64,000 nucleotides of DNA from Brienomyrus brachyistius. Lineage: Eukaryota; Chordata; Actinopteri; Osteoglossiformes; Mormyridae. The DNA lies in NCBI RefSeq assembly GCF_023856365.1, contig NC_064548.1, positions 2,050,501 to 2,114,500 on the forward strand. The letters run 5' to 3'. The translations under genes were made by a program, and so were the position numbers. Below, piece after piece: positions 34,089 through 44,868 of the stretch (within the stretch, counting starts at the first letter, position 1; each line of letters opens with the position of its first letter). Under the pieces are notes generated by a model. That model saw only the letters and a program-made list of their open reading frames with translations, was not told where the DNA came from and ran no database searches.

Positions 34089-35720
34089 ATGTACACCGCG
34101 TGGCGTCCCTGGATAGCCCTCCTGGAACCCTATGTTCCTCCGCCCGACCCCCCACATGTGACATTGTTTTATGACCGTAATTCCACAGAATGGTATGGGG
34201 ACCTGTTTTCTGAGCAACTGGAAGGCCACGAGTGGCAAGTTGCATCTCAAAACATTTATGTAGGTCCCGAGGGGTTGGCCTCAGCAGTCCACCTGTCTCC
34301 TGAGCAACTGCCCTGGTACAGGATGGGAGAGGAGGCGGTGCCACACGTCTCTCTCGCCCTACATCCTAAGCATCAGGCCAAAGATTTAGGCCCTATGGTG
34401 AAAAGAGCCATTTCGGCTACGGACTGGGGTCCCACCCAGATCCCTCAAATCTCGTACTCCCCCTCCTGCAGTTCCTACTGTATTCAAACTAAGGTGACAG
34501 ACACAGCCAGGTTACAGCATGAACAATTGTCTAGGGACCATGGTAGGGAAAAAATGGATCATCCCTGTGCAGCAGCACTACTGGCTTCTCTGCCAGACTC
34601 ACTGTGGTCCACCAGCCCCACTGATGTTGGTTTGGTGGACTGCACGCCCGTCGACTTCCTATTGCGCCCTACGGCAGGACCCCTTTGGGTCAGGCAATAC
34701 CAACACAAACCAGCTGCAGAGGAAGGGATAGCGGAGACTGTTGACGGTCTCTTACGGGCAGGAGTGTTAGAATGTTCCACTTCTCAGTGGAATACTCCGA
34801 TCCTCCCAGTGGAGAAGGTAGGAACAGGCAAGTATGGAATGGCGCACGACCTGCGCACTATCAATGATCTGCTGCTGACTCCCACTGTTCCAGTTCCTAA
34901 TCCCTACGTTGCTCTCACCAATCTTACTCCGTCCCAGACATGGTTCACGTGCATTGATCTGGCTAACGCTTTCTTTTCTTTACCACTAGCACCCCACTGC
35001 AGGGACGTATTCTCATTCACGTACAGGGGATGCCAGTTCAGGTACACGCGTCTCCCACAGGGATTTGCTCTGTCTCCCGGGATTTTCAATCAGGTGTTGA
35101 AGCAGTCGTTGCAGGGCTGCCCTCTCCCTGATGGGATCACCCTCGTCCAGTACGTCGATGACTTGCTTATCGTGGCTCCAACTGCGGAGGTGGCACTCGA
35201 GGCGACTCGGTCAGTGCTCCTCTGGCTGGCAGAAAGAGGATTCAAGGTCAGTAAGGACAAGTTGCAGGTGGCCAGGACGGTGGTTTCCTTCCTGGGGAGG
35301 GTCCTATCTGGTAAGGGGACAGGGTTCTCTCCGGCCCATCGGTCAGCCATCCTGTGTCACCCTAAACCCATTACTGTGAAGGACATGTTGTCCTTTCTGA
35401 GACTGACCGGCTACAGCGGAACTTACATTGCAGATTACACAGGTCTGACGCAACCCCTGAGGGCTCTGGTGCGGCCACATGGCCTGCGGAGCCTCAGCGC
35501 CACTCTGACATGGGATCAACCTGCAGAGGAGGCTTTCATCACTCTCAAGCGGAGGTTAGCCCAAGCAGCTGATCTGGCACTACCTGATTGTTCTCTTCCG
35601 TTCCATCTAGATGTTTCTGAAACTGAAGACGTTGGGAACGCCATTCTGTTTCAGAAAAAGGGGGGTGAGAGAAGGGTACTAATGTATATTAGCACTAAAC
35701 TCGACACCACAGAACAATGA
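34089..35720 (+). pseudogene. pol: ERV pol: 2H-like domain plus reverse transcriptase
   Basis: A single frame of 543 codons. Residues 15-150 form a domain not found in standard retroviral pol, with HVTL at residue 23 and HVSL at residue 86, then GPMVKRA and a Cys-containing linker. RT follows from about residue 170: LRAGVLECSTSQWNTPILPV, DLRTINDLL, CIDLANAFFSLPL (first catalytic Asp), LPQGFALSPGIFNQ, and QYVDDLLIVAP (YVDD box). Then come thumb/connection parts with FLGRVLSGKG and FLRLTGYSGTYI. It ends at TGA 35718-35720, but the same frame continues into RNase H, so that stop is a lesion. Confidence 0.9.
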
Positions 35721-37007
35721 CATCCATCATGCACCAGACATGTGGCAGGAGTGGCAAAAGCCGTGCAGAAAACAGCACACATTGTGATGGGCCATGCCCT
35801 ACACATCCTGACCACGCACAGTGTGGTGGCCTACGTGAACTCACAAACGTTCACAATGACGTCTCTAAGACAGCAGAGACTCAGCAAAATTTTAGAAGCA
35901 CCAAATTTAACTTATGTCCACGAGGGCATCAACATGGCTGATCGAATGGGGGGAGGAGAACCCCACGAATGTGAGGCAAGGGTCAGGAAAGAGGAGAAGG
36001 TCAGGGAGGATCTCGCAGCCGAAAAGATAGAAGGTACAGAGGAGTGGTTTACCGATGGATGTTGTTTTCGAACAGAGAGTGGAAGTTTGCAAGCAGGTTT
36101 TGCAGTGGTAGCGAGAGAAGGCCTGGGATGTAGGACACTGAAAGCAGAGAGATTGGAGGGGGCCCAATCGGCCCAGAGAGCGGAGATCAGGGCAGTCATC
36201 GAAGCTTTGAAAGTGGCAGAAGGTAAAGAAGTCACCCTCTATTCAGACTCAGAGTATGCCGTAGGGGTAGTGCATGTGGAACTCAGCCAGTGGCTGAGAG
36301 CTGGATTCTTAACTGCAGGAAACAAACCGATTAAGCACGAGGCAGATATGAGAGAGCTAGCGAAAGCATTGATGCTTCCTGAGAAAATAGCTGTGGTAAA
36401 GTGCAAAGGACATAAGGGGTCAGGGACAGTGATAGCACAAGGAAATCAAGTAGCAGATGCGGAAGCAAAATTGGCAGCAGGGTATGTGGTAAGCAGACAG
36501 GTGGTTACGGTAGAAGAGGAACTGGAGGGACAGGGCAGGCTGACCTCAAGCAGGATCCGAGTCATGCAGGCCCAAGCCTTCCCAGAGGAGAAGAACATGT
36601 GGGTAGAAAAGGGGGGCATAGAAACAGAGGGCCTGTGGTGTAACAGGGAGGGGAAGCCAGCCCTCCCTATGGGAATTAGGCAACAGGTCATAGAGGAGGC
36701 ACATGGGGTGGGGCATGTGGGGGCAGGACAGATGCTTCACAAATTGAAAGGGTGGTGGCATCCGTTCCTGAAGGACATGGTGAAGGAGTTTGTTAGAAGC
36801 TGTGAGATCTGTGCGCTGCACAACCAGAGACCCACGGTAAAACCAGAAAAGGGTCAGTTTCCAGCATGTTGTAGGACTGGAGAGGAAATAGTCCTAGACT
36901 ACACAGACATGATAATACCGGTGCGCGGGATGCGATATGTGCTGATGTGTGTGGATGCATTCTCTGGATGGCCAGAGGCAGAAAGCAGAATGGGCGTTGG
37001 GACGTAG
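35721..37007 (+). pseudogene. pol: ERV RNase H and integrase N-terminal half
   Basis: Same frame as RT. The connection region leads to RNase H with all four acidic positions visible: WFTDGCC, QRAEIRAV, YSDSEYAV and NQVADAEAK. Next comes the integrase zinc domain, with H-x3-H in EAHGVGHVGA and C-x2-C in CEIC, followed by the core start with LDYTDM (first catalytic Asp) and VDAFSGWPEA. The frame ends at 37007 because the following core segment, including the second catalytic Asp, has been deleted. Confidence 0.88.
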
Positions 37008-37577
37008 ACATGCTTTTGGGACAGTGTATCATCCCCAGTCCCAGGGGAAGGTGGAACGCATGAACCAGACGGTCAAACAAAAATTGGCAAAAATCTGTGC
37101 ACAGACTAAATTGAATTGGGTTGATGCATTACCCCTGGCACTGATGTCAATCAGATGCTCCATAAATCAGGGTACAGGGTTTACTCCGTTTGAGTTGCAG
37201 ACGGCACAACAATTTTCGGGGCCCCACAGAGAACTTAAGTGGAAATCGGCACAAGAAGGGGTACGAACGGCCAAGGCATATTATGATGGATTACAAGTTC
37301 TTGTACAGGTTTCTCCAAGCAGGTCCAGGAGGCGAGACCAGAGGTTTGACCAGCCGAACCACATACGGCAAAGTGGGGCCTTGCGTCTCACACAGTGCGG
37401 CTGAAAGGCAAAGGTGAAACCTGGTACCATTGGAGCCAGTGCGCAGCGGTAGCAGAGCCCAGCAGATCCCTTGCCGAGATCCAGGAGGACCTCGCCGACA
37501 GCGCAGACCAACCTGGTTCGGGCGAACCGGCAGCAGCTCAGGTCCCAGCAGAGGGGCAGAATGATCCCCTGACCTGA
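37008..37577 (+). pseudogene. pol: ERV integrase C-terminal part after core deletion
   Basis: In a different frame from the upstream half, the sequence resumes at FGTVYHPQSQGKVERMNQT, which holds the catalytic Glu. It continues through LPLALMSIRCSINQGTGFTPFEL. About 40 residues of core are missing between SGWPEA and this point. Another frame change near 37290-37390 precedes the terminal TVRLKGKGETWYHW segment at 37395-37577. Integration by this protein is impossible. Confidence 0.8.
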
Positions 37578-37656
37578 GGCAACCAGCAGGGTAGTCCACC
37601 CCTGACTGAAAGAAGAAGACTACACCTCATCCGCCAGCGGGAAGATCAGGACCAGG

Positions 37657-38101
37657 ATGAAGATGATCCAGATAAAAAGGGGGACTTTGGGGGGAAAGCA
37701 AGTAATGTGTATGTTGTATAACGTGACTTACATGCCGATGGTGAAAATGTACGGTTCTGTCACTAAGGCGCTAGAGGGTCTCCACACCCTCTCCAAGGCC
37801 CTGCACGAGCAGTCTGGCATAGGGAACCTTTGGGACGACTGGATAGCCTCCAAGTTTGGGCAGTGTAAGGGGCTAATTGCTTTGCTACTAATATCGAGTG
37901 CTACATTTACTGGTCACTTGTGGCTGTTGTTGTATTCCCTGCCTAGGTGCTCTTGCAATTCGGCTGATCACATCCACTATAGAGAAGAAGGACAGGGACT
38001 CCCACACGTACATGCTAACGGTGTCCCTCCTTGCGACCTCAGAGGAAGGAGGGCCGGTAGAGGTACCCTTGCCTGTTTGGAGCGTCCTCCTTGATAGGTG
38101 A
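37657..38101 (+). pseudogene. env: ERV env remnant (transmembrane tail only)
   Basis: A frame starting at 37657 reads a transmembrane-subunit-like end: LHEQSGIGNLWDDWIASKFG, then a hydrophobic helix (LIALLLISSATFTGHLWLLL). The frame changes near 37920; the cytoplasmic side reads CGCCCIPCLGALAIRL in the other frame, a Cys cluster typical of palmitoylated tails. No surface subunit, furin site or fusion peptide is visible, so most of env is deleted. Confidence 0.65.
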
Positions 38102-38211
38102 TCTCCTTGCGGAGATCAAAAGGGGGATACCGCAAATTTTCCATGAATCAATATAACCAGGAGTAATTTTACACGAACCAATGTAATCAGAAGTGATCTC
38201 TTAGTAGAGAT

Positions 38212-38224
38212 CAAAAGGGGGAAT
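38212..38224 (+). promoter_or_regulatory. Polypurine tract before 3' LTR
   Basis: GATCAAAAGGGGGAAT directly precedes the 3' LTR. A nearly identical AGATCAAAAGGGGGAT lies about 100 bp upstream (about 38114-38130), so the tract is duplicated. Confidence 0.8.
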
Positions 38225-38747
38225 TGAAGGGGGGCTAGGTTGCGTGCTAAACTTTGTCACACTGAGAAAGGGGAACAAACTGGAACACAGGCAGGAAGAG
38301 AAGGGGGGCTCCAGCCCTCCTCGTAGTGTAAGTAAATTTAGAAAAGCAGAAGGTACATTGACAGGGTCGTGGTGACATTAAGCTTACACTCGACCTGCGG
38401 GGACATAACAAGGGAGGGGGTCGCTGACGCTGCTAAATTGCAACATAACAAGATAAGATAAAAGGGAACGGGTGTGGGGACTAACGCCAGCAATGTCCAA
38501 ACAATAGTTATATGTTACGTCAACTGGAAAGAGACCAACAAGAACAGTAGACACCCTAAACGGGGTATAAAAGTTAGACACAGACAACAGGGAGCTGAGC
38601 TTCCCCTTGGTGTGTACTTTTGTGCATCTGAGAGTGGCTCCCGGATCGATCTGTACAACAAATAAAGAGAGCTGACTTACAACTATCCTTTGCCTCACGA
38701 ATGCATCTTTTCCTCATCAACGGACTCGGTGGAGTCTAACTCCAACA
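38225..38747 (+). repeat. ERV 3' LTR
   Basis: 523 bp, three differences from the 5' LTR. TATAAA lies at 38566-38571 and AATAAA at 38661-38666. The 4-bp GTTG duplication follows at 38748-38751. Confidence 0.95.
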
Positions 38748-39139
38748 GTTGTTAAAATCTTATCTAGCTCTGATTGAAAGGAACCCAGAGTTTTAGCTTG
38801 CGCTACACTAGCAGGAAGACTATTACATACTCTAACTACACGCTCTGTAAAGAAGCACTTCCTCAAATTCGTTTTAAAATGTTCTCAAGCTAATTTCCAC
38901 TTATGGCCATGAGTTCTAGTATTTGAATTAATATTGAAGTAGCCATTTGGCTGAACAGCATCCAGACCTGACCAGACCAGAATCTTATATACCTGGATCA
39001 TGTCCCCTTAGTTTCCTTTGCTTGAGGCTGAACAGATTCAATTCAGCTAACCTCTCCTCATAAGACATTCCTCTAAGACCAGGAATCATTATCGTAGCCC
39101 TGCGTTGGACCTTTTCCAAGGCAGCAATGTCCTTCATAA

Positions 39140-41743
39140 CCCTACTATTACCCTAGGGTCGGTACTGACCCGTTTTCAAGTTTTAAATGCATAAAAGTAC
39201 CACATACATTTTGTTTACTGCATCAAGGCTTTTTCTATTTTTCTGAAACTTCCATTTAAACAAAAAAAAAAAAAAAAAAGGTAAATTATTTCTCTAATCA
39301 GAAATTCACTGCCTGTGGTCTTAACGGGTCAGCCACGACCCAGGGTACAATAAGAGATCATAAAACAATAAATACTGGCCAAACTGAAGTTACAGTATAA
39401 ACACACTCTCAGTTCACTCTGGCCCCACACCCCCACACAACTCTGTCAGGTAGCAGGCCTCTCCCATCCCCCGAGCTGTAGTCAGGGGCTTATCTCTTCA
39501 CACCTCCCCCGAGTAAAAAAACAGAGACAGCCCAGGCAAACCTGGCCCAGACCAGTTCAGTTTGGTGATTGTGACTGGAGAGAAAGCATCTAATTTGCAG
39601 AGATAAAAATGGCCAAATTCACAGCACTCCAAGCTATGGATCATATCCTAGCTGAAGGACAAGTTACAGAGTGGCACAGCGACACTGATGAGGTGGACTC
39701 AGAGGAGGAAGACATTGTGGAGTGTCAGTCAGAAGACACAGACACAGAGTCTGAGGAGGAGATCACCTCTGAAGCAGTTTCCCCACCAGCTGAAGTACTA
39801 CAGTCCAAGAATGGCAGCATCTCCTGGAGGTTAGTACCACCTGACGAGACTCGCAGGACAGCTGGCAGGGCAGCTGCTGAAAATATCATCAGAATGACTC
39901 CTGGGGTCAGAAGGTTTGCCATAACAAGGATAAGTGACATCAAAACAAGTTTTGAACAGTTCATGCCATCATCGCTGAAAAAAATAATACTTGACATGAC
40001 AAACCTAGAAGGACAAAAAGTCTACGGAGACACATGGATTGACTTTGACGAAGAATTCCTGGATGCTTATATTGGAATTCTTCTTCTTGCTGGAGTGTAC
40101 CGATCCAGCAGTGAGGCCACAGCCAGTCTCCGGGACACAGCAACAGGCAGAAATATTTTTCGGGCCACGATGTCACTGAAGAGCTTCCACATGATCTCGA
40201 GAGTCCTCAGGTTTGACAACCGAGACATGAGAGCAAGACGTGACAAGCTTGCTCCCATAAGGGATGTCTGGGAGAGATGGGTGGGCTCACCATGGTGGGC
40301 ACTATCAAAAAATATAAACCTAAGCTGCCCGCTGAAATTGTGAATTTGAAGAACAGGGCACCACTGTCTTCAAAATTTGCCTTTACAGACACAACCACTA
40401 TTTTGTCATATTGTCCAAAAAAAAACGGAGTGTGATTCTCATGTCCACACTCCACAAGGACACTGCTGTGTCATCAGCAAAAGAGAAAAAGCCCATCATT
40501 ATTTTGGATTACAGTAAAAACAAAGGAGGGGTGGACAACCTGGACAAGCTGACTGCCACCTATACATGCCAGCGCATGACCAGGAGATGGCCAGTGGTAT
40601 TGTTCTACAATATCCTGGATGTGTCAGCCTACACCGCATTTGTGTTGTGGACACAAATCCACCAAGGGTGGAATGCAGGGAAGAATCAAAGGCGAAGAAT
40701 GTTTCTCCAAGAACTAGGGGATTCTCTTATAAAGGGACACATTGAAAAAAGGCAACGTGTCCCCCGAGACCCAGCCGCTGCAGCTGTGGTCAGACAGCTG
40801 CAGACCACGGCAAGCACTCCGTCCACGTCAGCAGGAAGATGAAGAGCTTCAGCACCAGCATCCTCCTCAGCCAGCCCGGCCACAGCCAGCCCGCCCACAG
40901 CCAGCCCAGCCACAGCCACAGACCCAGAGATGCCGCTGGATTACAAAAGAAAGCGCTGTCAGGTCTGCCCAAGCAGCAAGGACAGAAAAACCAATTCAAT
41001 GTGTGTCAAATGCAAGAAATATATTTGCAAAGAGCACACTAAAAATGTCACTTACTGTCCTACTTGCACATAGTGTAAACATACAGTACCAATCCTGCTC
41101 CTGGAGAGCTACCACCCTACCACCGTACTACTAATTCTATTGGTTTGATTGTTTGTTTGATCTACATTTTGTAATTTATTTTGTATTTTATTTTGTCTTA
41201 CTTGTTTGGCTTTGTCTTTGTGATTTGAATTAAAGTTTAAACTTTTGGAAAAAAATACTTTTTTTGCCTTCTTCTTGAAGTAAATATATATGGGTCAAAA
41301 CCGACCCTAACACCACAGATGTAACTAATATTAATAATATTGATATTGATAGTAATATTATTAAAATAAAAAAAAATCATTTTTTTTTTTTTTTTACAGT
41401 TGTGTTCTAATACCCCTCAGTAATAGTCAGGTAACATATAAACCTTTGATTTATTTGTATAATTCTCCTGAGGTTTATTTTACCAATTTTTTTGGACTGG
41501 GCCGTTCTATTGACATCATACGTCTCATCTTCAGAGGGCCACACCAAAAATTTTAAAACCAATTTTAAAATCTTTTCATGGATAAGGAAGCATAACAAGG
41601 CAACCAAGAGGTAAGGAAACAAACTGGATGATAAAAAAATGTTTAAGGGATGAGGGAGGCTGATTTAGGACACGGGTCAGCACCGACCCGACCGGCCACG
41701 CCCAAGATAACAGATGGGTGGAAATGCTAGGATAATAGTAGGG
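39140..41743 (+). mobile_element. piggyBac transposon, 2.6 kb
   Basis: Ends CCCTACTATTA...TAATAGTAGGG are inverted repeats. TTAA follows the right end (41744-41747). The left flank reads ATAA (39136-39139), a mutated TTAA. Subterminal GGGTCGG...GACCCG motifs occur on both sides. The insertion interrupts a CR1-like LINE. The transposase inside has an internal deletion. Confidence 0.9.
39609..41073 (+). pseudogene. piggyBac transposase, internally deleted
   Basis: The ATG at 39609 opens an acidic N-terminus (EVDSEEEDIVECQSEDTD), then the DDE_Tnp_1_7-type domain: AAENIIRMTPGV, FLDAYIGILLLAGVYR, MSLKSFHMISRVLRFDNRD, DKLAPIRDVWERW. Near 40280 the frame is joined to a late segment, so the region with the first two catalytic Asp residues is missing. 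After another frame change in an A-run (about 40419-40427) the end reads DYSKNKGGVDNLDK (third Asp region) and YTCQRMTRRWPVVLFYN. The frame stops at 40842. The C-terminal Cys-rich domain (RCQVCPSS, MCVKCKKYICKEH, CPTC) is readable at 40942-41073. Confidence 0.88.
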
Positions 41744-42299
41744 TTAAGGTATGGTGACCAAACCTGCACACAATATTCTAGATGGGGTCTTACCAAGGAA
41801 TTGTATAATCTTAGCATCTCCTCCCTTGACTTAAACTCCACACACCTAGAGATGTAATCCAACATCCTTTTGGCTTTTTTAATTGCTCACTGGTGAGAGT
41901 GGGACATGGAAGCATCAACATACACACCGAAGTCTTTCTCATAATCAGCTACCTTTTTTTCAGTGGAACCCATAAAATATATGTACTATATATTTCTGCT
42001 CCCTCCATGGATTACCTTACATTTATCTACGTTAAATTTCATCTGCCAAGTATCAGCCCAGTCGCTAATTAAATCCCGTTGTAGCCTCTCCGCTGCTCGA
42101 TCAGTATCTGTTACATTAACATAGAATAAGCCCAAATTCTTGCCTAAATGTTTTCTCAAACACTTATTCAATGGAGATTATAAGCCAGCAGGTAGACAAC
42201 TCTATGGCTTTAATAATGAGCATATTTAGCAGCTACAAAGAAACGAGATATAAAAAAGCTCTCCATACTAATGGTAATTTAATAACCATGAATAGACAA

Positions 42300-42651
42300 T
42301 GGGGGCAGCATGGTGGTGCAATAGTTAGCACTGTTGCCTCACACCACTGGTACCCGGGTTCGAGGCTCCGCCTGGGTCACATGTGTGTGGAGTTTGCATG
42401 TTCTCTCCATGTCGTCGTGGGGTTACCTCCGGGTACTCCGGTTTCCCCCCACAGTCCAAAAACATGCTGAGGCCAATTGGAGTTGCTAAATTGTCCATAC
42501 GTGTGCATATGTGAGTGAATGGTGTGTGAGTGTGCCCTGCAATGGGCTGGCCCCCCATCCTGGGTTGTTCCCTGCCTGGTGCCCATTGCTTCCGGGATAG
42601 GCTCCGGACCCCCCTCGACCCAGTAGGATAAGCAGTTTGGAAAATGGATGG
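42300..42651 (+). mobile_element. tRNA-derived SINE, full length, 12-bp TSD
   Basis: Flanked by ATGAATAGACAA on both sides (42288-42299 and 42652-42663). The 5' head, GGCAGCATGGTGGTGCAATAGTTAGC, holds the A-box region. GGGTTCGAGGCTCC about 40 bp downstream matches the RNA polymerase III B box GGTTCGANNCC. A body of about 270 bp follows, ending in GGATGGATG. The transcript would be noncoding and moved by a partner LINE. Confidence 0.92.
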
Positions 42652-42663
42652 ATGAATAGACAA

Positions 42664-42954
42664 CACGGTGGTTTCGCCTGCTCTGGCTGTCCACCATCCA
42701 GAATACTGCCTCTGCGTTTCCTCTTCAGGCACTAGTGCATAGCATCAAAACTTTGTACAGTTTAAAACCACCTTTTTGTGATAATTTGAACTGCTCCCAT
42801 AATTATACAGTGAAATTAAAGGAAAACAATTGTTATAATGAATTTCAATGATTTTAGAAATCATAAAAGGTAACTGTTAATCACAGCAGCCTTCATTTTT
42901 ACAGTGTGCAAATAAGTGCCTGTTAGGTTTTGTTATTCGGGTAGGTTCAAGTAA
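42664..42954. other. No gene recognised
   Basis: Unremarkable AT-rich sequence between the SINE and the hairpin repeat. Confidence 0.4.
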
Positions 42955-43781
42955 GGAATAATTGACGACGGGCCGTTGAATTATTAGAAAATAATGCACA
43001 CCCGAGAGTGTGCATTATTTTTCTAATAATTCAACGGTCCGGAGTCAATTATTCCGCTTATACTACGGTTGCCACACCTCAAGACATCGATCAGATGATA
43101 TATTTCAAGGGATTCGTCCGGTTTTTCTACTTAAATCGCTATTGTGAGTAGGATTATTTCTTCCGCATCTCATCCAACGACTCTTTTGCTAGTTCCAAAA
43201 CGTCATTTTAAAGCTGGCAATGGAGGCTTGAGCCGTTGATAGCAGACTAATGCAGTTAATAATGAAGTTATTAGAAAGCGAGCGAGAGAGACAGAGACAC
43301 AGAGAAAGAGAAACAGAGAGAGAGAGAGAGAGAGAGAGCTTGTATGAGTTAGGCTACCTCTGTGTGTCCATCAACAGTGTTCTGAAACACCGTCTGTAAA
43401 CTGTAAGTCTGCTTTAAGATGCAGCGCTGTTATTACCTCGCTAGTGAGAAATGTCATGTGTAGCCTTTAGGTTGGTACACTAGGCTAACTAATACTGCTG
43501 CAGCCCAGTTGTTGAAAGTTTCATATTCATCGTAAATATTAAAATTTACTTTCGGAAAATTGTCTGTCATGTTGTTGTTTTTGTTAGTCCTGTGTGCTGT
43601 ATAGGTACTGTATGCTAATTTCCGTTATTACAGTTAACTATGCGAAGTGATATGGAACTGTAATGCGGTCAAGAGAGCTGCCTGGAACTACGTTCGCCGT
43701 GCGTTTCCCTGAAAATAATTGCACACCTCAGAACGTTCGTCAGCCAATCAGATTCAAGCATTCAACGGTCCCGTAGTATAA
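42955..43781 (+). mobile_element. Unclassified 0.8-kb interspersed repeat, copy 2
   Basis: Nearly identical to 27-864. The hairpin at 42955-43055 has arms of about 48 bp, close to perfect, with a short loop around CCGAGAG. TTATACTACGG at 43058-43068 is inverted at 43771-43781. The (GA)n tract at about 43317-43338 is longer than in copy 1. The flanks differ from copy 1, so these are separate insertions rather than a segmental duplication. Confidence 0.65.
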
Positions 43782-44769
43782 CAGAAGATAATCTGAGATG
43801 ACACTTGCAAAGTTGAGTCAGTTGCAAATAAAACATCGGGGATTCTGTCCTAGTACTCAGTTGCACCCAGTCTCAGAAGCCAGTGCAGCACCAGCCAGTC
43901 CACCAGCACAGCTGTAACCTGGTACCATGTTCAAAGGATTATCCCTCACATACACAACCCATGCATCAGCTGCCCCAAACATTAAATGCCCATTAACTGA
44001 TGCCCCCCCCCCCCATCAGTGCAACTAAAGTGTGTCTAACACTAAGTCAATTAGGATTCATCTTTACAATTTCAATAAATAAGCATGCATCCCTAAAGTT
44101 ATGGATACTGTAATGCAAAGTAGGAGGTATAGAGGTGAGATATAAATTAGTCTTCAGAGTACAAAATTTATATACTAAAGACTCTAGTGATTTAATTTTA
44201 CAAAGGACAAGTTAATTGTTATACATACCATTTTGTTTATTCTTGAAACATGCTGTAACAATAAAAGCATTTAAGTTAAATTCCTCAATTTTTTCATTAA
44301 TAGTATAAAAAATACAATAGGTTTCAGTAATAAGTGAAAAACAACTTTGGTTGTTTCTGGTAAGTCCTCAAAACGTGCATGCCATTGTGAAAAGTACTCC
44401 ATAAAGAAATTCCAAAAATATAAAATTCATTTACACATGCATAAAATGTATCAATGGAGATAAAAAAAATCATAAATGTATTTTAATGAACTGTTAGTGA
44501 TAAGTAACTAAGCCACATTCTGACAAAAGTTTTTTAAAAAACCTTCCCTGAGAGTACTGGCTATTAATGTAAGGCACCTCTATCAACAATAATGCCAATT
44601 ATTACACATCAGTAACATGCTACTGACCATTACAAAATATAACAATAATGCAACCACTATAATATTAGAAGGTGTACAATATTACTATTGCTTAACACTA
44701 CCAGATAATCAAAGAATTTATTTTGTGTTATGTAAAACATATCCAGCAAATACACATGAAAAATCTTAC
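43782..44769. other. Presumed 3' part of the Ig receptor gene; exons not resolved
   Basis: Downstream, on the minus strand, of the transmembrane exon, this stretch should hold the cytoplasmic-tail exon(s) and 3' UTR. No exon could be fixed with confidence. A C-run lies at about 44007-44015. Confidence 0.35.
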
Positions 44770-44868
44770 CTTGTTTCTTGTAGTATAAAATACCTGCACC
44801 GGCAACTGCTACCAAAATGATCAAAATACATATTATAGCTGTAGTGATCCCACCATAGGTGACACCAC
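44770..44868 (-). CDS. Exon 4: transmembrane segment
   Basis: The acceptor TTCCATAG leads into GVTYGGITT and a hydrophobic helix (AIICILIILVAVAGAGIL), then YYKKQ as stop-transfer. It ends phase 1 at GTAAGATTT. Confidence 0.85.

Larger units (their letters stand above)
30084..38747 (+). mobile_element. Endogenous retrovirus, class I-like, 8.66 kb, defective
   Basis: Two 523-bp LTRs with TG...CA ends are flanked by the 4-bp duplication GTTG (30080-30083 and 38748-38751). A tRNA-Pro-type primer site follows the 5' LTR, and a polypurine tract precedes the 3' LTR. Gag, protease, RT, RNase H, integrase and a short env remnant lie in order. RT and RNase H resemble gammaretrovirus/epsilonretrovirus-type elements of fish. 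The LTRs differ at only three sites, yet gag-pol carries frameshifts, stops and an integrase deletion, and most of env is gone. Confidence 0.95.
30009..42118 (-). mobile_element. CR1/Rex1-like LINE 3' fragment, split by ERV and piggyBac
   Basis: Three blocks join into one LINE fragment: 30009-30083, 38752-39139 and 41748-42118. The first gap is the ERV, inserted at GTTG. Without it the text reads CAGAGTTGTTAAAATC, as in the intact copy near 8050. The second gap is the piggyBac, inserted at a TTAA. On the minus strand the blocks encode the post-catalytic RT region (MKFNVDKCKVIHGGSRN at about 42030-42165; RLYNSLVRPHLEYCVQVW at about 41760-41830), then the C-terminus and UTR. Confidence 0.85.

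Noticed and set aside
44330..44400. Cytoplasmic-tail exon of the receptor gene on minus
   Set aside because: An open frame follows an AG, but there is no polypyrimidine tract and no tail motifs such as ITSM; could be UTR.
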